Of a DNA stretch of 64,000 nt, positions 9,311 to 17,350 are shown one piece after another. The DNA is from UBA822 sp965249775 (GTDB lineage Bacteria; Gemmatimonadota; Gemmatimonadetes; Longimicrobiales; Gaopeijiaceae). The notes beneath the pieces are model-generated. The model saw only the letters and a program-made list of their open reading frames with translations, did not search any database and was not told the DNA's origin. Each line of letters begins with the position of its first letter. Position 1 is the first letter of the stretch. Both the position numbers and the translations under genes were made by a program. The stretch covers positions 3,162,001 to 3,226,000 of the forward strand of contig OZ252253.1 in NCBI GenBank assembly GCA_965249775.1, in the 5' to 3' direction.

Positions 9311-12289
9311 TTAACGGTCGTCTCTCGTGATCGAGAGAATGCCATCGAGGCGATCCTCGATCGCTGTCTTTCTTCTGATGTGCTCCGGAGTCGGTGGATG
9401 GAGTGAGCCCGGCTGCACGGCCTCTCCCCCCAACGCTTCCAGCAACTGTCTTGCTTGGCTTCGGATCCGGCAGAGATCCCCGTCGGTCCCGAGCCGGTCC
9501 GTGCCGAATCCACACTGCAGGTCAGGCCGAGTCTCTTCGATCCGCCGTTCGAGAGCGATTAGCTCGAGGAGGAATGCCTCTCGCTCCTCATACATCGCCT
9601 GCGTATTGGAAAGTAGCGGATCTCCGCGAACCTCCACCATTTGGGTGGATGTAGTGCCCCTCGCTTCCAGAGTTACGGAGTACGCTCCGGGCGAAACCCA
9701 GGGTCCTTTGGTACCGACGGGGCGCGCCAATTCGAAGTCGTCGTGGCGGACCCAGACCTGCGGCCCGTCCGAGCGACTGTGCCTCAGGTCCCAATTGACA
9801 CGGTGAACGCCGGCTTCGGACGGCACGACGAGCTCCCGCACGGCACGCCCTGAGGCGTTGGTGATTCGAAGGGTTGCCGCGCCACTGCCCGGTCCCAGTC
9901 GATAGGTGACGAGGGCGCCGTCCACGGGGTTCGTACCGTGAAATTCGGCTTGGCCGCGATAAGAGGTGTCCTTCCGGTAGTTGAAGATCGTCGCTCCCTG
10001 GATGCTGAAGACGTGCGCTGCGGCCGAGGCGACCTCGGCGGTCCACTCGGCTAGTGGCGACGTGTCATCCAGAATCCAGACGCTTTGCCCGTGAGTTCCG
10101 ATCACCAGGTCCTTTTCCCTCGGATGGATGACGAGGTCATCGACGTGCGTCGTGGGCAGATGGGACAATCTTGCCCAATCGGTGCCGGCATTGGTGCTCA
10201 CGAACAGGCCGTGCTCGGTGCCGACGAACAGCACGTTCGGGTTGTCCGGGTGCTCCACCATCGAGTTCGCCGACCCGGAGGGGAGGCCAGCGGCCAGAGA
10301 TGCCCAGGTCTCGCCGAAGTCGGTGGTCCGAACAACATAGGGCTCGAAGTCCCCGTCGCGGTGAGCGTCGAACATGACGTAGGCGACCGCGGACCCTGAT
10401 CGCGATGCCACGATGCGGCTCACATAGGTCCCGTCGCGGACGCCCCGTACGTTGCCGCTTTGTTCGGTCCAGGTGAGTCCCCCGTCCCGAGACACCTGGA
10501 GGTTGCCGTCGTCCGTGCCGACCCACAGGACCAGGGGGTCCACAGGCGACTCGGCGAGCACGGTGATTTCTCCGTAACCGAACGTACCGTCGTTGCGGGA
10601 GAGGTCGATTTCGGATCCGGGGACCCCCATCAGCTCCAACTCGTCCGGATCTTGACGGCGTGAGAGGTCCTCGGTGCGTGTCCACGAGCCACCACGGTCC
10701 CGGGAGATGAAGAGGCGGTTGCCCCCGAGGTAGACAACCGAGGGATCGTGTCGCGACACGAGGCTCGGTGAGACCCAGTCCCACCGGTAGCGCGGCTCAC
10801 CCTCGGGCGCGCGTGGGCGAATGTCCAGCATGTCACCGGTCTCCGGATCCAGTCGGTAGTATCCGCCCCCGTTCGAATTGGCGTACACGTAGCGATGGTC
10901 CGTGGGGTCGACTTGCTGGTACATGCCGTCACCGAATCCGGTCTGCTGCCAGTCGTCGTTGAGGATGCCGATCCAACGGCGTGTCTCCGACGGACCCATC
11001 CACGAGTGGTTGTCCTGCATGCCTCCATAAACGTAGTAGGGGTCCTGATCATCGACACCGATTGCGTAGAATTGCCCGATCGGAAGGTTGTTGATCTTCC
11101 GAAAGTTTATGCCTCGGTCGTATGTCTCCCAGAGACCGGCGTCCCCCGCGAGGTACAGATGGTTCGGGTCACTCGGGTCGATCCAGAGTGCGTGGTGGTC
11201 GGCGTGCACGCCCACGTCGTATGTGGGCCGCTCGGCGATCTCCGAGAAGATGCGTCCGCCGTCCTCACTCTTGTACGCGGACGTTCCGAGGACGTACACG
11301 CGCTCCTCGTCGGAGGGGTCGATGAAGATCTCCGAATAGTACATCGGCCGTGGATTGAGGCCGTTCACCCTTCTCCACGTGACGCCTCTGTCCTCGCTGC
11401 GGTAGGTACCCTGCTCGGCTCCTGACGCGTGCTGGATGAGCGCACTCAGAATGCGCGGATTCGACTGGGAGATCGCGAGCCCGATGCGGCCTTTGTCCCC
11501 CGGTGGGATCCCGTTCGTGAGCTCGCGCCATGTGTCACCCCCGTCGACGCTACGGTGGATCCCGCTTCCGGGTCCCCCCCCGTTGAAGCCCCAGGCACGG
11601 CGAAGCCGTTGGTACGTCGCCGCATAAAGGATTCGGGGGTCTTCCGAGTCCATGACCAGGTCGACGGCGCCGGTGAACTCGTCCACGTAGAGGACGCGCT
11701 CCCAGGTGCGCCCCCCGTCTTGCGTTCGGAACACCCCCCGCTCCTCACTTCCACGCCAGAGATTTCCGAGCGCCGCCACATAAGCGATGTCGGAGTCCCT
11801 GGGGTGAACCAGGACCTTTCCGATGTGGCGTGTCTCGACCAGCCCCAAGTGGCGCCACGTCTCGCCCCCGTCGTCGGACCGGTAGACGCCATTCCCCCAG
11901 GACGAGCTCTGACGGTTGTTCTGCTCACCCGTTCCGACGTACAAGACGTTGGGATCCGAGGGAGCGATTGCCACGTCCCCAAACGTGCTGACCGCCTGAT
12001 CCGAGAAGACGTTGCGCCACGTGTGACCTCGATTGGTGGTCTTCCAGAGCCCTCCGGACGCCGACGCCAGGAAAATCGTCGACGGGTCGTTGGGAAGCGC
12101 CTCGACGTCGTGCACGCGTCCCCCCGTTACGGCCGGTCCGATCAAACGGGGTCGGAACGCAGCGAGCTGCGCCTCGCTGATACGGGCTGCCTCATCCGTT
12201 GACGCTGTTTGCGCGGCGAACGCTGTTGTCTCAGCGGCGGACGCCGCAGGGGCGAGGAGGAGACCGGCAAGCGCGAGGAAGCGGCTCAA
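9311..12289 (-). CDS. Secreted BNR/VPS10 (sortilin-like) beta-propeller protein
   Basis: Exported protein of about 992 residues. A signal peptide (FLALAGLLLAPAASAAE) is followed by repeated BNR/Asp-box motifs such as GGLWKTTNRGHTWRNVF, YRSDDGGETWRHLG, RTQDGGRTWERV and VSRDGGLTWTEQ, as in VPS10/sortilin-type propellers often annotated as glycosyl hydrolases. The last 250 residues lack these motifs and may form Ig-like and helical domains. The start is the TTG at 12289, which overlaps the stop of the exonuclease gene as TTGA; this places the signal peptide at the N-terminus. Longer reading upstream gives only Arg/Gly-rich out-of-frame sequence. Such proteins are abundant in Gemmatimonadota and marine heterotrophs; the substrate is unknown and catalysis unproven. 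Confidence 0.88.
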   Translation of the reverse strand: MSRFLALAGLLLAPAASAAETTAFAAQTASTDEAARISEAQLAAFRPRLIGPAVTGGRVHDVEALPNDPSTIFLASASGGLWKTTNRGHTWRNVFSDQAVSTFGDVAIAPSDPNVLYVGTGEQNNRQSSSWGNGVYRSDDGGETWRHLGLVETRHIGKVLVHPRDSDIAYVAALGNLWRGSEERGVFRTQDGGRTWERVLYVDEFTGAVDLVMDSEDPRILYAATYQRLRRAWGFNGGGPGSGIHRSVDGGDTWRELTNGIPPGDKGRIGLAISQSNPRILSALIQHASGAEQGTYRSEDRGVTWRRVNGLNPRPMYYSEIFIDPSDEERVYVLGTSAYKSEDGGRIFSEIAERPTYDVGVHADHHALWIDPSDPNHLYLAGDAGLWETYDRGINFRKINNLPIGQFYAIGVDDQDPYYVYGGMQDNHSWMGPSETRRWIGILNDDWQQTGFGDGMYQQVDPTDHRYVYANSNGGGYYRLDPETGDMLDIRPRAPEGEPRYRWDWVSPSLVSRHDPSVVYLGGNRLFISRDRGGSWTRTEDLSRRQDPDELELMGVPGSEIDLSRNDGTFGYGEITVLAESPVDPLVLWVGTDDGNLQVSRDGGLTWTEQSGNVRGVRDGTYVSRIVASRSGSAVAYVMFDAHRDGDFEPYVVRTTDFGETWASLAAGLPSGSANSMVEHPDNPNVLFVGTEHGLFVSTNAGTDWARLSHLPTTHVDDLVIHPREKDLVIGTHGQSVWILDDTSPLAEWTAEVASAAAHVFSIQGATIFNYRKDTSYRGQAEFHGTNPVDGALVTYRLGPGSGAATLRITNASGRAVRELVVPSEAGVHRVNWDLRHSRSDGPQVWVRHDDFELARPVGTKGPWVSPGAYSVTLEARGTTSTQMVEVRGDPLLSNTQAMYEEREAFLLELIALERRIEETRPDLQCGFGTDRLGTDGDLCRIRSQARQLLEALGGEAVQPGSLHPPTPEHIRRKTAIEDRLDGILSITRDDR

Positions 12290-13065
12290 TTCTCTTTCCC
12301 CGCGGCGAGTGCCTCTTGGACCACCTCTAAAACCTCGGCGTCCATGTCGTCCGCCCCTATCATCCACTCGAGGTAGTCCGCTTCCTGAGCTGCGACCTCG
12401 GCGAGAGGCCGTCCCTTGTGTTTGCCTCTCCGGAAAATCAACCCCGCATCCTCCTCGTTGAACCACTGCTCTACGGCGGTTCGAATCGGAAAAATCTCGT
12501 CACAGTAGCCGTGGAGCGCATCAATGTCCCGTGGAAGGTGAGGATAACGCTCGATCTGTGCGGCCAAGACGGCTGCGGTCGTGCGTATATCACCTAGGGC
12601 CGTGTGCGCTTCCTGGTGTTCCCGGCCAAGGTAGAAGCGGGCGGCGGCGGAGAGATCGCGCGGCTCCTCGCGATGGAAGATTCCCTGCATGTCGATCACC
12701 CGGCGCGTCCGGTGGTCGAAGTCGAGGCCGGCCCTCTTGAACTCCGCCATCAATATCGGCAGGTCGAAGCGCCGAATATTGAAGCCCCCGAGATCGCAGG
12801 GGTCCATCAACTCGAAGAGCGATTTGGCTCGAGCCGCGAAGGGTGCCTCGTCCGCCACGTCCTCGTCGGAGATTCCGTGGACCGCAACAGCTTCCGGATC
12901 GATGGGTATGCCGGGATTGAATCGCCTGACGCGCTCCATGACGTCGCCCTGCGGAGAAACCCTAAGGATCGCCATCTCGATGATGCGATCCTCCTGCGTG
13001 CTCAATCCGGTGGTCTCCAGGTCGAAAAAGACCAGGGGCCGGTCGAGCTCGATGGGTAGAAGCAT
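12286..13065 (-). CDS. DEDDh 3'-5' exonuclease (DnaQ-like, extended C-terminus)
   Basis: Predicted 259-residue exonuclease of the RNase T/DNA polymerase III epsilon fold. Exo I is VFFDLETTGLS, Exo II includes GFNIRRFDLPIL, and Exo III is EAHTALGDIRTT with the catalytic His and Asp; the acidic tetrad is complete. A C-terminal block (FRRGKHKGRPLAEVAAQEAD, then YLEWMI) resembles the small domain found in several exonuclease and PolIII-like proteins that ends in a Tyr-Leu-x-Trp motif. The ATG at 13065 is used; frames further upstream run through a 23-bp tandem repeat and are not coding. The stop overlaps the TTG of the propeller gene. Role in DNA repair or oligonucleotide turnover is likely but not specified. 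Confidence 0.88.
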   Translation of the reverse strand: MLLPIELDRPLVFFDLETTGLSTQEDRIIEMAILRVSPQGDVMERVRRFNPGIPIDPEAVAVHGISDEDVADEAPFAARAKSLFELMDPCDLGGFNIRRFDLPILMAEFKRAGLDFDHRTRRVIDMQGIFHREEPRDLSAAARFYLGREHQEAHTALGDIRTTAAVLAAQIERYPHLPRDIDALHGYCDEIFPIRTAVEQWFNEEDAGLIFRRGKHKGRPLAEVAAQEADYLEWMIGADDMDAEVLEVVQEALAAGKEN

Positions 13066-13147
13066 CAGGACTCGATGAGTAGCAGCATCAGAACTCGATG
13101 AGTAGAAGCACCAGAACGCGACCGGCAGAAGAACCAGGACGATGCCG
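13056..13147. repeat. Four-copy 23-bp degenerate tandem repeat
   Basis: Four head-to-tail units start at 13056, 13079, 13102 and 13125, each beginning G-T/C-AG-A/C-AG-C/A-A. Copies 1 and 2 differ at two positions; copies 3 and 4 are more diverged. The array covers the gap between the divergent exonuclease and quinone oxidoreductase genes and enters the first codons of the exonuclease. Its 23-bp period is not a multiple of three. Confidence 0.85.
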
Positions 13148-13177
13148 GAAGCTGTGCATGGCCCTATCATAGCTGGC

Positions 13178-14176
13178 ATGAGCGAATCGAGCAGCATGCG
13201 GGCGGTGGTCATCGAGGGCCAGGGGGACGTGGGAAACGTCTCCTTGAAGGAGGTGCCCAAGCCGATCCCGGGCCCCGGTGAAATCCTGGCACGCGTCAGT
13301 ACTTCGGGCGTCAACCGTGCCGATCTGCTGCAGCTACGCGGGATGCACCCCGCGCCCGAAGGGTGGCCGAAGGACATCCTCGGATTGGAGTTTTCGGGGG
13401 TCGTCGAGGCTCTGGGTTCCGACACGAACCGGTGGCAGGTGGGGGATCGTGTGATGGGCCTCCTGGGCGGAGGTGGATACGCCGATTACGTGACGACGCC
13501 CGGGTCGACGGTGTTGCCGGTGCCGGACGGCATGAGTGAGCATGACGCCGGGGCGATTCCGGAAGTATTCATGACGGCCTTCGACGCCGCGGTTCTTCAG
13601 ATGGGCCTGGAGGCCGGAGAAGTTCTGTTGGTCCATGCGGTGGGAAGCGGGGTGGGTACCGCGGCCGTACAGATCGGGAAGGCGCTAGGCGCGGTGACGA
13701 TCGGAACCTCTCGCACGCTCGAGAAGCTGGGGATGGCTTCGGAGCTGGGGTTGGATCACGCGGTCTTGGGGGATGCCGACTGGCCGGAGCGCGTGCTCGA
13801 GTTGACCGACGGGCGCGGAGTCGACGTGATTCTGGACCTCGTTGGCGGACCCTACATGGCGGGAAACCAGAGCGTAGTCGCACGTCGGGGCCGGCACGTG
13901 GTCGTGGGCGTACCCGGCGGCACTGCTGCGCAGATCGACTTTCGGGTGTTGATGCTTCGTCGTGTGACGCTCAAAGGCACGGTGCTCCGTGCCCGCCCGG
14001 TGGAAGAGAAGGCCATTTTGACAGAGGCCTTCGAGGAGCGCTTGCTGCCGTTTTTTTCGTCAGGCGAGATGAGGCCCGTGATTGACCGGGTCTTCCAGCC
14101 TGAGGAGGCGGCTGTGGCTCATGAAGTCATGGGGTCCAACGAGAACTTCGGGAAGCTGCTCATCGATTGGGCGTGA
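13178..14176 (+). CDS. NAD(P)H:quinone oxidoreductase, PIG3-type zinc-free MDR
   Basis: Medium-chain dehydrogenase/reductase of about 332 residues without the structural-zinc cysteines. The N-terminal catalytic domain contains GVNRADLLQLRG and LGLEFSGVVEALG; the nucleotide-binding domain has LLVHAVGSGVGTAAVQIGKA, as in the TP53I3 (PIG3) group of quinone reductases. ATG 13178 gives MSESSSMRAVV; ATG 13196 would begin exactly at the family consensus and ATG 13142 lies inside the tandem repeat. No clear ribosome site distinguishes them. It ends 4 bp before the convergent sucA stop. Likely cytosolic, reducing quinones or enones. Confidence 0.9.
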   Translation: MSESSSMRAVVIEGQGDVGNVSLKEVPKPIPGPGEILARVSTSGVNRADLLQLRGMHPAPEGWPKDILGLEFSGVVEALGSDTNRWQVGDRVMGLLGGGGYADYVTTPGSTVLPVPDGMSEHDAGAIPEVFMTAFDAAVLQMGLEAGEVLLVHAVGSGVGTAAVQIGKALGAVTIGTSRTLEKLGMASELGLDHAVLGDADWPERVLELTDGRGVDVILDLVGGPYMAGNQSVVARRGRHVVVGVPGGTAAQIDFRVLMLRRVTLKGTVLRARPVEEKAILTEAFEERLLPFFSSGEMRPVIDRVFQPEEAAVAHEVMGSNENFGKLLIDWA

Positions 14177-14180
14177 GCAG

Positions 14181-17120
14181 TTAGGCCTCCTGAGACGCCG
14201 GGTCGCCTAAGGCCTCCTGGACCACCCGGGCTTGTGCGACGACGTGATCGATGTGCTTTCCCTCCGCGGGGCTCGCGTGTGCCGGTCGCGTCACATAATC
14301 CAGCCTCACCTTCCGGGGGACGACGGCTCTCAGGCGAGGGCCGATATAGGCTAATGCGCCCATGTTCTTAGGCTCCTCTTGGACCCACACGACCTCATCG
14401 AGGTTGGGGTACCGAGCGACGAGTTGCTGTGTCTCGTTCGCGGGAAACGGGTAGAGCTCCTCTAGCCGAGCGATGGCTACATGTCGAGCGCCCCCACGCA
14501 AGTCGCTTCCGAGAAGATCATAAAAAAGCTTGCCGGAGCAGAGAACCAGGCGGGTCACCGCCAAGCGATCGAGCTGAGCTCCCTCGACACTCGATGCGTC
14601 GCCGGCCGAATGGTCGATGCGGTTCGCCTCCGAAGCGCTCGAATCGAGGCCTTCGGGGTCGAGGCAGGCCGGGTCGTCGAGCACGGGCTGGAACCTGCCG
14701 TCGAACAGGTGCGATACGCGGGACGTGGCCATTGGATGCCGCAGTAGGCTCTTCGGCGACATTACCACGAGCGGCCGCTGCGGCCGGAGGTGGGCCTGCC
14801 GCCGGAGTAGGTGGTAGTATTGCGCCGGCGTGCTCGGGGATACCACCCGCATGTTGTCTTCGGCACAGAGCTGGAGAAACCGCTCGAGCCGGGCGCTCGA
14901 ATGTTCGGGCCCCTGGCCTTCGTAACCGTGCGGCAAGAGCATCACAAGACTCGCAAGCTGTCCCCACTTTTCCCAGCCGGAGGCGACGAACTGGTCCACA
15001 GAGACCTGTGCGGCGTTGGCGAAATCTCCAAACTGGGCCTCCCACAACACCAAGGCTCGCTGCGACGCCACACTGAAACCGTACTCGAACCCCAGGACCG
15101 CCATCTCAGAGAGTGGTGAGTTGTGAACCTCGAAGCGGGCGTCCCCGAAGTCGGCGAGTGGCCTGTGCTCCAGTCCCGTCTTTGCGTCGTGGAAAACGAG
15201 ATGTCTGTGGCTGAACGTTCCGCGCTGTGTGTCCTGGCCAGTGAGGCGAATGGGGATCCCCTCGCGGAGTAGCGACCCGAAGGCCAGTGCCTCGGCATGG
15301 CCCCAGTCCACGGGTAAGCCGGGCCCGAAGTCCTCCTCGCGCCGGGCGAGCACGCGCTTGAGCTTCGGGTGCACGGAGAAATCCGGGGGTGTCGCGAGCG
15401 CCGCGACGTTGATCTCGGCGAGCACCTCCAACGGTACATCCGGCGGGGCGACTCGGTCCGTCTCCAGAACGATACTGTCGCTGAGCTCCGTACGGGATTC
15501 CCCCTCGCTCTGCACTTCCTGGCGCGCGTCCCGTAGGTATACGGCGATGCGTTCCTGCATCGTCTCGACATCGTGGGCCGTCAGGATACCATGGGCCACT
15601 AGCAGATCTCCGTACAGTTCCCTGACCGTCGGGTGCTTCCCTATGGCCTCGGTCATCAGCGGCTGAGTGTAGGCCGGCTCGTCGCCCTCGTTGTGGCCGT
15701 ACCTCCGGTATCCGACGAGATCGATGATGACGTCATCGTGATATTCGGCTCGGTAGGCCATGGCGAGCCGGACAGCCGCCAGACACGCCTCCGGGTCGTC
15801 GGCGTTGACGTGGATGATCGGGAAGCTGAATCCCTTGGCGAGGTGGCTTGCGTACCGTGTCGACCGGCCGTCGACAGGCAGCGTCGTGAATCCGATCTGA
15901 TTGTTGACGATGATGTGGACAGTGCCGCCCGTCGTATACCCGTCCAGCCTGCCGAGATTGAGGGTCTCGGCAACAACACCCTCTCCGGCGAAGGACGCGT
16001 CTCCGTGGATGAGAACGGCAACCACCGCCGCCACATCCCGCTTCGCGTCTTGGTCGTATCCGGTGTTCTGGAGCGCCCTGGTCATGCCCTCCACGACCGG
16101 ATTCACGAACTCGAGGTGGCTGGGATTGGGAGCGAGAGTGATATGAATGGTGGAGCCGTCCGATAGACTCTGCTCTCCCTGGGCACCTTGATGGTACTTG
16201 ACGTCCCCGGTTCCCCCGACCGTGAAGGCCCCCTTGGCCTCGATTCCCTCGAATTCGCGGATGATCCCTTCGTATCCGAGGCCCACGATGTGGGCCAAGA
16301 CGTTCAGTCGGCCGCGATGGGCCATCCCCAACACGACCCGCTTTCCGCCGACCCGGGCCGACTCATCGAGGACGAGATCCAGCATGGGGACCATGATGTC
16401 CGTCCCCTCGATGGAGAAGCGCTTCTGGCCGAGGTAGGAACGGTGGAGAAACTGCTCCAGGCTCTCGACCTCGGTGAGCCGCTGAAGAACACGTACCCGC
16501 TCCCCGGGCTCGAGCGGGCGCGTGTGCGTGCCGGATTCGACCTGGTTCCAGAGCCACCGAACGACACTGGGGTCCTCGAGGTGCTCGAATTCGTATCCGA
16601 TCGTTCCGCAGTAAGCCAGCTGGAGTCGCTGGAGCGCCTCGGCCAGGGACTCGTCGCGCCCGTCCTCGAACACCAGAGATGCAGGAAGTTCTTGGAGCTC
16701 CTCCAGGCTCGTGCCGAAGAAGGACGGATCGAGCTGTGGGTGCCCGGGAGGCTCGGAGCCCAGGGGATCGATGGTCGAGAGCTGATGCCCGTGGTCCCGG
16801 TAGGCCTGGACGAACGATGTCGCGCGGGCGACGACACGGAGAAGGCGGCGCATCTTCGTCGCTTCTTGCCGTGCGGCGCTCAGCTCGGCTGCGACCACCG
16901 GCGATCCCGTACCAGCCGCCGCGTGGCTGCTTTCGCCACCGTTTCCGGCCAGGCCCTCCGGGACGATCAGACCGGCCTCGACCGTGGTCGCTGGGCCCTG
17001 ATCGAAGAACTTCCGCCACTCCTCCGGTACGCCCTCCGGGTTACGCGCGAACTCCTCATAGAGGGCCTGTGCGTAGGCGGCGTTCTGGCTGTCGAACGGC
17101 TTGTCGTCCATCGGTCTCAT
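14181..17120 (-). CDS. sucA: 2-oxoglutarate dehydrogenase E1 component
   Basis: Thiamine-diphosphate decarboxylase of the TCA cycle that hands succinyl to lipoyl-E2. The 979-residue length matches E1o. The N-terminal E2-binding segment begins FDSQNAAYAQALYEEFARN; the substrate motif is HGHQLSTIDPLG; the ThDP region runs from IHGDASFAGEGVVAETLNL to HIIVNNQIGFTT; LPHGYEGQGPEHSSARLERF is the conserved C-terminal block. ATG 17120 is used, with a second in-frame ATG at 17111. No sucB or lpd is adjacent, so the complex must be completed by genes elsewhere. It converges on the quinone reductase with almost no gap. Confidence 0.96.
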   Translation of the reverse strand: MRPMDDKPFDSQNAAYAQALYEEFARNPEGVPEEWRKFFDQGPATTVEAGLIVPEGLAGNGGESSHAAAGTGSPVVAAELSAARQEATKMRRLLRVVARATSFVQAYRDHGHQLSTIDPLGSEPPGHPQLDPSFFGTSLEELQELPASLVFEDGRDESLAEALQRLQLAYCGTIGYEFEHLEDPSVVRWLWNQVESGTHTRPLEPGERVRVLQRLTEVESLEQFLHRSYLGQKRFSIEGTDIMVPMLDLVLDESARVGGKRVVLGMAHRGRLNVLAHIVGLGYEGIIREFEGIEAKGAFTVGGTGDVKYHQGAQGEQSLSDGSTIHITLAPNPSHLEFVNPVVEGMTRALQNTGYDQDAKRDVAAVVAVLIHGDASFAGEGVVAETLNLGRLDGYTTGGTVHIIVNNQIGFTTLPVDGRSTRYASHLAKGFSFPIIHVNADDPEACLAAVRLAMAYRAEYHDDVIIDLVGYRRYGHNEGDEPAYTQPLMTEAIGKHPTVRELYGDLLVAHGILTAHDVETMQERIAVYLRDARQEVQSEGESRTELSDSIVLETDRVAPPDVPLEVLAEINVAALATPPDFSVHPKLKRVLARREEDFGPGLPVDWGHAEALAFGSLLREGIPIRLTGQDTQRGTFSHRHLVFHDAKTGLEHRPLADFGDARFEVHNSPLSEMAVLGFEYGFSVASQRALVLWEAQFGDFANAAQVSVDQFVASGWEKWGQLASLVMLLPHGYEGQGPEHSSARLERFLQLCAEDNMRVVSPSTPAQYYHLLRRQAHLRPQRPLVVMSPKSLLRHPMATSRVSHLFDGRFQPVLDDPACLDPEGLDSSASEANRIDHSAGDASSVEGAQLDRLAVTRLVLCSGKLFYDLLGSDLRGGARHVAIARLEELYPFPANETQQLVARYPNLDEVVWVQEEPKNMGALAYIGPRLRAVVPRKVRLDYVTRPAHASPAEGKHIDHVVAQARVVQEALGDPASQEA

Positions 17121-17237
17121 TGCTGTCCGCTGTGGTCCTTCAGCGGTCTTCGAAGGCGGGGTTCAGCAGCCTTCAAAGCCGGGGTCATCTGCCGCCGTCG
17201 GCGCCAGCCCTAAGCTAGCCACATTCTTGCCCCTGGG

Positions 17238-17268
17238 GAGTGCCCGTTTCACGCTATGACCGCTTGCT
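17238..17268. repeat. 31-bp intergenic motif, copy 1
   Basis: GAGTGCCCGTTT, four variable bases, CTATG, one variable base and CCGCTTGCT. The same layout with identical spacing recurs at 23694-23724, 26 of 31 positions matching. Here it lies 82 bp upstream of the Ser/Thr kinase start in an otherwise featureless 230-bp gap. Confidence 0.6.
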
Positions 17269-17350
17269 CTGGGCCTCTCAGGGGCTTCGGCTTGCGCCTA
17301 CCGGCCCGCCCCCAGATGTTAAGGACCCCCCCTGGGTGAAGAGGTAGTCG

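Noticed and set aside
12290..12466. Upstream extension of the BNR/VPS10 protein
   Set aside because: It overlaps the conserved C-terminus of the exonuclease and encodes Arg/Gly-rich residues before the signal peptide; the TTG at 12289 explains the gene better.
17140..17190. Imperfect repeat TTCGAAGGCGGGGT / TTCAAAGCCGGGGT
   Set aside because: Short and diverged; not distinguishable from chance in high-GC DNA.
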